Shown piece after piece: positions 56,670-64,000 of a DNA stretch of 64,000 nucleotides (position 1 is the stretch's first letter; each line of letters starts with the position of its first letter). The stretch is from Conchocele bisecta (Eukaryota > Mollusca > Bivalvia > Lucinida > Thyasiridae), in contig CM055279.1 in assembly GCA_029237695.1 (NCBI GenBank), positions 682,001 through 746,000 of the forward strand, given 5' to 3'. The notes below the pieces were generated by a model. It did not search any database. It was not told the origin of the DNA and was given only the letters and a program-made list of their open reading frames with translations. Both the position numbers and the translations under genes were made by a program.

Positions 56670-56759
56670 TACAGTGGAACATCTCCAAACCGGACACTCT
56701 GGGGACCTCCCAGGGCTGGGGACCTCCCAGGGTGTCCGGTTTGGAGAGGTTCCACTGTA
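56670..56759. mobile_element. 90-bp hairpin MITE with TACAGTGGAAC tips
   Basis: 'tacagtggaacatctccaaa' 'ccggacactctgg' is mirrored by 'ccagggtgtccggtttggag' 'aggttccactgta'. TA at both ends is consistent with a Tc1/mariner-type target. A related partial tip, 'ctctaaaccggacattcg', is at 56532. Confidence 0.85.
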
Positions 56760-57289
56760 TCTATTTATAAACATGTTTTCCAGCACAGAAAAGTCGTGTC
56801 TATGCATGCAATTCTGCTCTCATAAGCATGTTTATGAATGGCAATAAATACACTATGGCTGAAAACACAGGCATAACAGCTGGGGAAAATACAAAAATCA
56901 CCACTATTTTTTTTTTTTTTTTTTTTTCGAAAATTGTCATTTTTTATCGCCAATTGTTTATTGTTATCGCCAATTGCGAAAGTGGCGATCACCAGCGGAA
57001 TCCCTGTAACAGTGTATACTATTTAGAAAGCCAGTATATTATAAATCATATGCTATTTACCACTCAGAATGTCATTTAGGACAGACAGTAGGTGATATAT
57101 TTACCTAATGTTATACATATAGGATATGCAGCTACGGTTTACAATTACAGATATGTGGCTGTGTCTTGAGCAATGGGGCTTATGGCATTTGTGGCCTGTG
57201 TAGCTCCTGGTCAAATAGTACACTCCTGTAGCCTGATAACAATATATACATTTGTACATTTGTATTGCTTTGATTTTTCATGAAATGTA

Positions 57290-57450
57290 TTTACTGAAAC
57301 TGTGATGTTGTCTGTAAATGACGTCGAAAGATGACAAACTTTTCTCATCAAATACGGAATAGAAATCCGCATTCGTTATGAGAAATTTCATCAATTTTCG
57401 ACGTCATTTACGGAAAATGTTGTAAATTATGTAATACATGTTCTTGGGTA
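57290..57450. repeat. Fold-back element with TGACGTC-type arms, copy 2
   Basis: 'tctgtaaatgacgtcgaaag' is mirrored by 'tttcgacgtcatttacggaa', and 'gagaaatttcatc'/'gatgacaaacttttctc' pair inside. Preceded by a partial TGGCTGTG repeat (57150-57235), the same order as at 47375 and 47130. Confidence 0.8.
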
Positions 57451-57564
57451 CAAAGTCGGTCATTGCGCGTCCCATTCTGTTATGGCATTCCTTTGTTTGT
57501 GAATGTAGTATTGTGCAATACAACGAGCCACAGCTTACACAGACGTCCAAATAATGTCAGCTAA

Positions 57565-57840
57565 TACAGATGGCTTTTACTACTTCATGTGTCTTTTATA
57601 TTTTCTGTATCCTTTTACTACTTCATCATTGTGTGTTTTACATTTTCTGTATCCTTCTACTACTTCATCTGTGTTTTATATTTTCTGTATCATTTTACTT
57701 CTTCATCTGTCTTTGTATATTTCTGTATCCTTATTAGGATACAGAACATATCAAAGACAGATGAAGTTGTAAAAGTCATCTATTAGCTGAGATTATATCA
57801 GGTAATACAGAATATATAAAACAAAGATGATGTAGGTAAA
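57565..57840. repeat. ~55-bp tandem repeat followed by an inverted unit
   Basis: About 3.5 copies of 'ttatattttctgtatccttt' 'tactacttcatctgtg' (57570-57730), then the inverse 'ggatacagaacatatcaaag' 'acagatgaagttgtaaaag' (57737-57775) and a weaker copy to 57840. Confidence 0.8.
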
Positions 57841-57926
57841 GCCATCAATATCAGCCGCAACATTATCTTGGCTAACACACACCAATCAATGCACGTTTTG
57901 CCAATACACATTGCGTGTAAACAAAC

Positions 57927-59429
57927 TTAACTCTTTGTATGCTAGCGGCGAAAATATCCGCCAAACGAATTAGGAGTACATGTATATGTTTTATTTCTCT
58001 CTGTAAATATGTCTTGAAATTTCATTAGAATTGTGTCCTCCGGACACAATTCTAATGAAATTCCAAGACATATTCATGACATTTATAAGGAGAAATAAAA
58101 GAAAATATAATGAATTGTCATCTGCTATTTATACCCCCCACAACGAGTTGTGGGGGGTATACTGGAGTCAGGTTGTCCGTCCGTCCGTCCGTCCGAGCAA
58201 CCAAGGGTGTACAAGTGGCCATGGGGCGGAGCCTAACACAAAAGAATCCATATGGCCCGTGCATCCGCCCGTGCATCCGTCCGTGCGTCCGTAAACTTAA
58301 CATCAGAGAAATATTTTTATAACTTCTATTTCCTTCATCTAAAATGCTTAATATTTCACACATGCATCCCTGTAAGGCTCTACTACCATGCTGTGGCAAA
58401 TCCACAACCGTCCAACCCCTGCTGATCCCATGGTCAAGGTCAAATACTTAGTCTCTTTACAAAACTTAACATCAGAGAAATATTGTTTTTAAATATATTT
58501 CCCTTCATCTAAAATGCTTAAATATTTCACACATTGCATTCTGTAGCATTTCTTTGTATGCTATACTACATGCTGTGCCAAATCCACGACCATCCAACCC
58601 CCGCTGATCCCAAGGTCAAGGTCAAATACTTAGTCTCTTTACAAAACTTAACATCAGAGAAATATTGTTATAACTTCTATTTCCTTCATCTAAAATGCTT
58701 AATATTTCACACATGCATTCTCAGGCTCTACTACAATGCTGTGCCAAATCCACGACTGTCCAATCCCTGCTGATCCCAAGGTCAAGGTCAAATACTTAGT
58801 CTCTTTACAAAACTTAACATCAGAGAAATATTGTTATCTTCTATTTCCAAGGTTCAGTCAAATAAAACTAGTCTACACCTAACAAATCAGAAATAATTGG
58901 TTATACTTTCTATTTCCTTCATCTATGCTTATAAAATATCACAGCATTCCTAAGGCTCTACTACCATGCTGTGCCAAATCCACGACCGTCCAACCCCCGC
59001 TGATCCCAAGGTCAAGGTCAAATACATGGTCTCTTTACAAAAGTTAACATCAGAGAAATATGTTATAACTTCATCTAAAATTCTTAATATTTCATGCATG
59101 CATTCCTCTAAGGCTCTACTATCATGCTGTGACATATCCCCGCTGATCCCAAGCCAAGGTCAAGATCACATACTTAGTCTCTTTACAAAATATAACATCA
59201 GAGAAATTTGTTATAACTTCTATTTCCTTGCTCGGATCTGCTTCACATTCACGTTCGTGCCACCCCCGCTAAGCCCAGAGTCAAGGTCACAAGCCCACAC
59301 ACTTGGAAAATTTTACATATTTAGGGGTACCTGGGCCCACGCGGGGGTTATTCTGTAAGCCTCGCTTACTGACCAATCTAGTTTTGAACTATTTATAGCC
59401 CACAAATTTCCCAGCATGCAAAGAGTTAA
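57927..59429. mobile_element. TTAA-bounded MITE carrying a nested GTCC-type element
   Basis: Outer tips 'ttaactctttgtatgct' (57927) and 'agcatgcaaagagttaa' (ending 59429) are inverse. The left part holds a perfect hairpin 'tagaattgtgtcc'/'ggacacaattcta' (58027-58055). A related second copy lies near 62745-62870. Confidence 0.7.
58125..59397 (+). mobile_element. GTCC-type repeat, ACCCCCC hairpin family, with 9-bp direct repeats
   Basis: Lies between CTATTTATA at 58125-58133 and 59389-59397. Starts with a 14-bp stem 'ataccccccacaac'/'gttgtggggggtat', then a GTCC tract and five or more modules of 'cttaacatcagagaaatatt', 'tatttccttcatctaaaatg' and 'ccaaggtcaaggtcaaatac' of about 190 bp. Ends 'cgcgggggttattctgtaag'. 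Confidence 0.75.
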
Positions 59430-59980
59430 TGAGGGAGACAATCACTCTGATATTAATTAACAGTTTATGACTCAACCTTGAACTTCTAGTGCAGTACAGT
59501 GCAGTGAGTTTGTATGTCTTTACCAGATGTTCATATTTCTGAAAACTTGTGCACATTGTTATTTAGTTTATCCAGCAGTTGTGAAAGTTCTTGTGATTAT
59601 CTGCTCATAATACATGTATGTGTTTTTCATGGTAATTCATGCAAAATAAGTCTAAATGTGTTGTATGTCTGCCAATGAGATGTCTATTTTCATATGCAAT
59701 CATTTTGTCAATGGAATTCAATTTTGTCTACTGGTACCCGGTTCACATTTAGCACAACTGAGATCTAACACACAACTATTGCTTCAAACCGGGAACCAGT
59801 CTGTGGCATTGATTGATCTGAGTCACTGGAATGTCTGCAGTGACCCTGGGCAGTATTGATCAGTGTGACATGGCAGCTTGATAGGGTGTCTGCTTGCCAA
59901 TAATGGGATTATCCAGATTCTGTCTTATAATGACATGTACATGTCCAGTATTGTGATTTATTTGGATTACTTAACCATCC
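59430..59980. other. Unique-looking DNA, no gene
   Basis: Short open frames only; no domain or repeat recognised. Confidence 0.4.
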
Positions 59981-61002
59981 TGCTTGCCGACAGCGCGATA
60001 TACTGGTAGTCGGCACATTGTGGCATATGTACGTGTTTTCGGGTTAAATTTTATGTTAAAGGTACATGTACATGCCCTCTCAGTCGAAATGTTCTTTAAT
60101 TATATCAGAGACATAATCTGAGACATTTTCAGATACCTACTATCTCTGTAACCGTAAGTCAGATTTGGTTGAAACTTTGTATGCTTATTGGGCATCATAC
60201 ATATATTCATTCTGTGTCCCTTCATGCGTCCCCTGTGCCCCAAGGTCAAGGCCAAATGACTTAGAAGTTTGCGTTATCATAAAATCTGCGTTAAGAGTTT
60301 TTACATACCTTATATCTCTACAATTGTTACTCTAATTTACTTCCAACATCCACTATTTGTTATTCATCATCCATATTTTCATTCTATAGCCTGCCCATAT
60401 GGTCCACATGCCCAAGGTCAAGGTCAAATGACTTACATTTGTGTTAAAGTTTTTACGTACCTATATCTCCACAACCCTTACTCTGATTTACTTCAAACTT
60501 GAAATAAATACACTCTGAGACCATGAAATGCCTCGGCGGGCTCAACATGCGGGCCGCGGCCATCTGGTTTATCGAGCCCGTCACAATGACGTCCGGGTGT
60601 CCTTTCGTCCGTCCGTCTGTCCGTCCGTCCGTTCGAAATCTGTGTTAAAGTTTTTAAATACCTTATATCTCTGCAGTCCTAAGTCACATTGACTTGAAAC
60701 TTCAAATGCTTATTAGTCATCATCCATATATTCATTCTGTGTCCCACTCATGCGGCCCCTGTGCCCCAAGGCCAAGGTCAAATGACTTAGAAGTTTGTTC
60801 TTTATTATCATCCACATTTCATTCTATATCCCACACATGCGGCTCACATGCCCAAGATCAAGGTCAAATGATTTTAAAATTTGCATTACAGTTTTTACAT
60901 ACCTTATATCTCCACAACCCTTAGTTCAAACTTCAAATATACTGCGAGACCATCAAATGCCTCTGCGGGCTCGACATGCGGGCCGCGGCCATCTGGTTTA
61001 AT
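59981..61002 (+). mobile_element. Two GTCC-type repeats of the TCGAGCCCG family in tandem
   Basis: Copy 1 (59981-60571) ends 'aacatgcgggccgcggccat' 'ctggttt'; copy 2 (60572-61002) begins 'atcgagcccgtcacaatgac' with a (GTCC)n tract and ends 'gacatgcgggccgcggccat' 'ctggttt'. Modules as at 44972. Confidence 0.75.
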
Positions 61003-62447
61003 TTTTGTCTCGCCCGCGAAGCGGAAAGCGAGACATAGGTTTTGCTTTTCCAGAGTCCTCGTCCGCGTCGGCGTCATCATTCAATGTTAAGTTTTCGTGT
61101 TACGGTCATTACTTCAACACCTTATCAGCTACAGTCATCAAACTTTATACATACCTTTACTATGATATGTAGATGAATATAGGACTATTAAAAAAATTCT
61201 GGGCTCCAGGGTCAAGGTCAAACTCTATTTCTTTCTATGCTACAAACTGAACATTAATGCATGAAGACTCATGTGCTCTGTACACCTTACCTGTAGAGAG
61301 AACAATAGCCTTCTCCAGTTGAACAATAGTGACTGGGAGAACCATTCACCTGTGCTCGCATGTGCAAATGTCCAGACTGACCACTAACTGACCACTGACT
61401 TATTACAGGTAATTTATACAGGTAAATTACATTTCTGTAAACTGTGTTGACAATATTGTGGCAATATGTGAACCTGTGCAGATATGATATGTAGATAAAT
61501 ATAGGACTATTAAAAACAATTCTGGGCTCCAGTAGCGAGCATTATTTTTGTTAATTTTTAAATTTTTATTTTTTTAAAAGATTTTTTTTCAGATTCTTTT
61601 TCAATTTTTAGCCAGGTATTTTTGAAAAAAAATCCAGGCTATTGGATTGGCGAAAGCCGGGCGGGCGGGCGGTGGGCGGTGGGCGGCGGGCGGGCGGCGT
61701 CCACAATCAATGTTAAGTTTTCGTGTTTGAGTCCATTTCTTTGTTACTGTACCACCTAGGACCACCAAACTTTCACAGCTTCATAATCAAGGGGTGCCCA
61801 CCACATATCACTATCCAACATGTTACCTTTTTTTGAACTTGACCCATTTTTTCCGCGCAGTCGACTTAGCCATTTTCAATGTTAAGTTTTCGCGTTTACA
61901 ATGTTAAGTTTTCGTGTTTAAGTCCATTTCTTTGGTACTGTACCATTTAGGACCACCAAACTTTCACAGCTTCATAACCAAGGGGTGCCTACCACATACA
62001 ACTATCCAACATGTGACCATTTTTTTTACCTTCACCTATTATTTCTACGTAATTGACTTAAGCCATTTTCAATGTTAACTTTTTAACGTACGTCTGGTTA
62101 AAGTTTTTTGGTTAAAAGTTTTTCGTTATACTATATCTCTGCAACTGCTTCGCCCATTACCTTGAAACTTCACATGGGTGTTTATCATCATCCATATTTT
62201 CATTCTACCCCCCCCCCCCCCCAGCCGTGCGGCCCCTGTGCCCAATGTCAAGGTCAAATTACTTTGAATTCTTTTGTTAAAGTTTTTTCGTGTACTATAT
62301 CTCTGCAACTGCTTCACCCATTACCTTGATACTTCTTCACATGGGTGTTTATCATCATTGTCGCGCCAGTGAAAATTGCTTTCTGGCCCAGTCTCGAGGT
62401 CAAGGCGGCGGGACAAGGCGAGACATTTGATTCCGCGGAATTCTTGT
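61003..62447 (+). mobile_element. GTCTCGCCC-family repeat interrupted by an AGCCAGG-family copy
   Basis: Outer element: 'gtctcgcccgcgaagcggaa' 'agcgagacatag' at the start and 'gacaaggcgagacatttgat' 'tccgcggaattcttg' at the end. It has a short duplicated block 'gatatgtagatgaatatagg' (61159, 61487). Inner element: 'agccaggtatttttgaaaaa' at 61610 to about 62367, where 'gtcgcgcc' joins outer-type sequence without the GTCC tract. Confidence 0.6.
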
Positions 62448-62744
62448 TTTCATTATCAAGGCTGCCAGCGAGGGGATTAGCTTAGTGATAATGATGCCCT
62501 TGTTCACATTCTAGGTGACCTGGATTATAAAAGTACTCTCCGACCTTCATGTACATGTAGGTTTATGTTTCACAATGTTGACAATTATGGATTAATTACC
62601 AGTACATTAATTGGACCTTGTTGGTTTTGCTTCTGGCTGGCCATCTGTGATTGTCATTGCTCAGTGTACTGTAATTCTGATGATCATTATAGTGGTGAAA
62701 ATAACCAGCAAATCAAGCGTACTTTTCTTATTTCTCTACAGCTG

Positions 62745-62875
62745 TAAATATGTCTTGGAATTTCATTAGAATTGCGTCCTCCGGACTCAATTCTAATGAA
62801 ATTCCAAAACATATTCATGATATTTGCAGGGTGATATAAATCAAAATATAATGAATTGTTCTCTGCTACAAATGT
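62745..62875. mobile_element. TTAA-type MITE copy with central hairpin
   Basis: 'atgtcttggaatttcattag' 'aattgcgtcc' faces 'ggactcaattctaatgaaat' 'tccaaaacat', then 'tataatgaattgttctctgc'. Same family as 58010-58125. Confidence 0.75.
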
Positions 62876-64000
62876 TAAACCAATTTAAATAAAAAAAGAG
62901 TAAAAGCCTCCTCCCAACCAATCTGCCCCATTTTATCCCACAATTTGGATGAGAATATTCAAATTACTTTTCTAACAGACCTTTACTCTCTCCACAATAT
63001 TCTGTAATTTATGCTAATTACCAGATTATGGTAATTGGTTGTAACACAACCCACTGGGTCAGGATATCACATAAACATTACAATATAAAGGTGGAACAGA
63101 AATGCCATGGTTTTCAGCTGATTGGCCCAATGCCCCAGATAGATTTTGTATTTCCAAATGTACAATTTTTTTTTTGTTATTTAATATTTATTCACTTTTA
63201 AATACAATGTGTACAATCAAATATATATATATAAACATGATACAGATATTTGAATTTCTAGAGGTACAGAATGTATTAGACAGCAATATATTAGATAATT
63301 ATAGAAGGAGGAAGATAGGACAATAGAAAGGAGGAATATGTCTCTCCCTGTAATAATATACAGTAAACTTTAATGAAAGCTCTAATCGTGTAGATCCTGA
63401 TTACAAATTGGTGCAATAAACATAATTAATTATCAAACTAGTACCCCATGTAATAATATGTTGTTCTCTTTTATCTTTTCGTATGGCTATTTCCTCTTCT
63501 ATGTATAATCTTATTTTATATTTGTATTTTCTGAACTCAGTCGTAAAAGATCGGAGTTTGGTTAGTTTGTAATACTAAAAAATATGAAACATTGTGAATA
63601 CATGTACTAATTTAATTTTATTTAAATTAATTTTTAACAAAATGGAAACTTCTATGATTTGTATAATATAAACATGTCTCTAAAAATCATTATGATTATT
63701 TCAATTTTCACCATATGATTGGAATTTTATCAAATAAAATGATCATGCAGTTGAATTTGATCAAATAAAATTGTGCATTTTGTTGACATAGGTCATTTGC
63801 TGTCCATAAAGTGAAACCAATTTATTTTACATCATCAGAGCACCTGCAATGTTTTGCAAAGGAACAGTATCATTTATGTCACAGATCAGCCTAATATTTA
63901 GGTTAATCCAGTGACCTGTGACCCAATACCATCCATCTCGAGTTACCCAATATGGCAGGTCACACCAACTCCTGTCATGCTCCTGTGACCCAGCACTCCA
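62876..64000. other. AT-rich DNA, no supported gene
   Basis: T tract at 63164, (TA)n near 63222. A 74-codon frame at 63102 has no signature. The last ~80 bases are C-rich with two 'cctgtgaccca' repeats. Confidence 0.4.

Noticed and set aside
1..64000. tRNA, rRNA and CRISPR-like features
   Set aside because: No cloverleaf, rRNA core or repeat-spacer pattern was seen; the regular arrays are satellites without unique spacers.

Overview
The window looks like repeat-dense nuclear DNA of an aquatic invertebrate, most probably a bivalve mollusc. The evidence is spliced gene structure, AT-rich non-coding DNA, dispersed repeats carrying (GTCC)n tracts and 'caaggtcaaggtcaaa' blocks of the kind common in mollusc genomes, a long-LTR Ty3/gypsy element, fold-back MITEs and a 67-bp satellite. 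There is no bacterial-style gene organisation. Species assignment is inference.

Layout. 1-5.5 kb: mostly unique AT-rich DNA with a short tandem repeat (575-1085) and a duplicated segment (3457/4076). 5540-6391: the only convincing host gene, two exons joined by a canonical intron, encoding a 167-aa single-pass membrane protein with a C-terminal PPxY motif. A TTAA-bounded MITE lies in its 3' UTR region. 8.5-9.6 kb: short palindromic and ~165-bp tandem repeats. 9889-14596: a DNA transposon with ~550-bp terminal inverted repeats and a decayed minus-strand gene ending in an XPG/FEN-like nuclease domain and a Cys-rich tail, resembling the Academ (AcademX) superfamily. 15-19 kb: fold-back elements and two hAT-like MITEs with 5-bp target duplications. 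19.86-26.0 kb: a 67-bp satellite, part of which is very indel-rich. 26.8-28.06 kb: a 1.24-kb near-perfect palindrome.

29166-41623: a complete 12.5-kb Ty3/gypsy LTR retrotransposon with TG...CA LTRs of ~1.65 kb, a 4-bp ATAT target duplication, an 18-nt primer site for tRNA-Leu, a coiled-coil leader ORF, gag with a CCHC knuckle, PR-RT-RH-IN, and an additional C2H2 zinc-finger ORF where an env would sit. The LTRs differ by about one substitution but about eight indels, so insertion is recent and many of the frameshifts may be consensus errors.

42.4-62.4 kb: nested and tandem copies of several families of non-autonomous GTCC-type repeats, including two 149-bp tandem arrays, a retroposon (44043-44517) with a 14-bp target duplication, and many short hairpin MITEs. 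62.9-64.0 kb: AT-rich DNA without recognised features.

The 167-aa gene is the only likely host protein. Everything else supported here is mobile or repetitive DNA, with nesting that allows relative ages to be read: fold-back MITE, then LTR element; GTCC-type repeat, then retroposon; TTAA MITE, then GTCC-type element.
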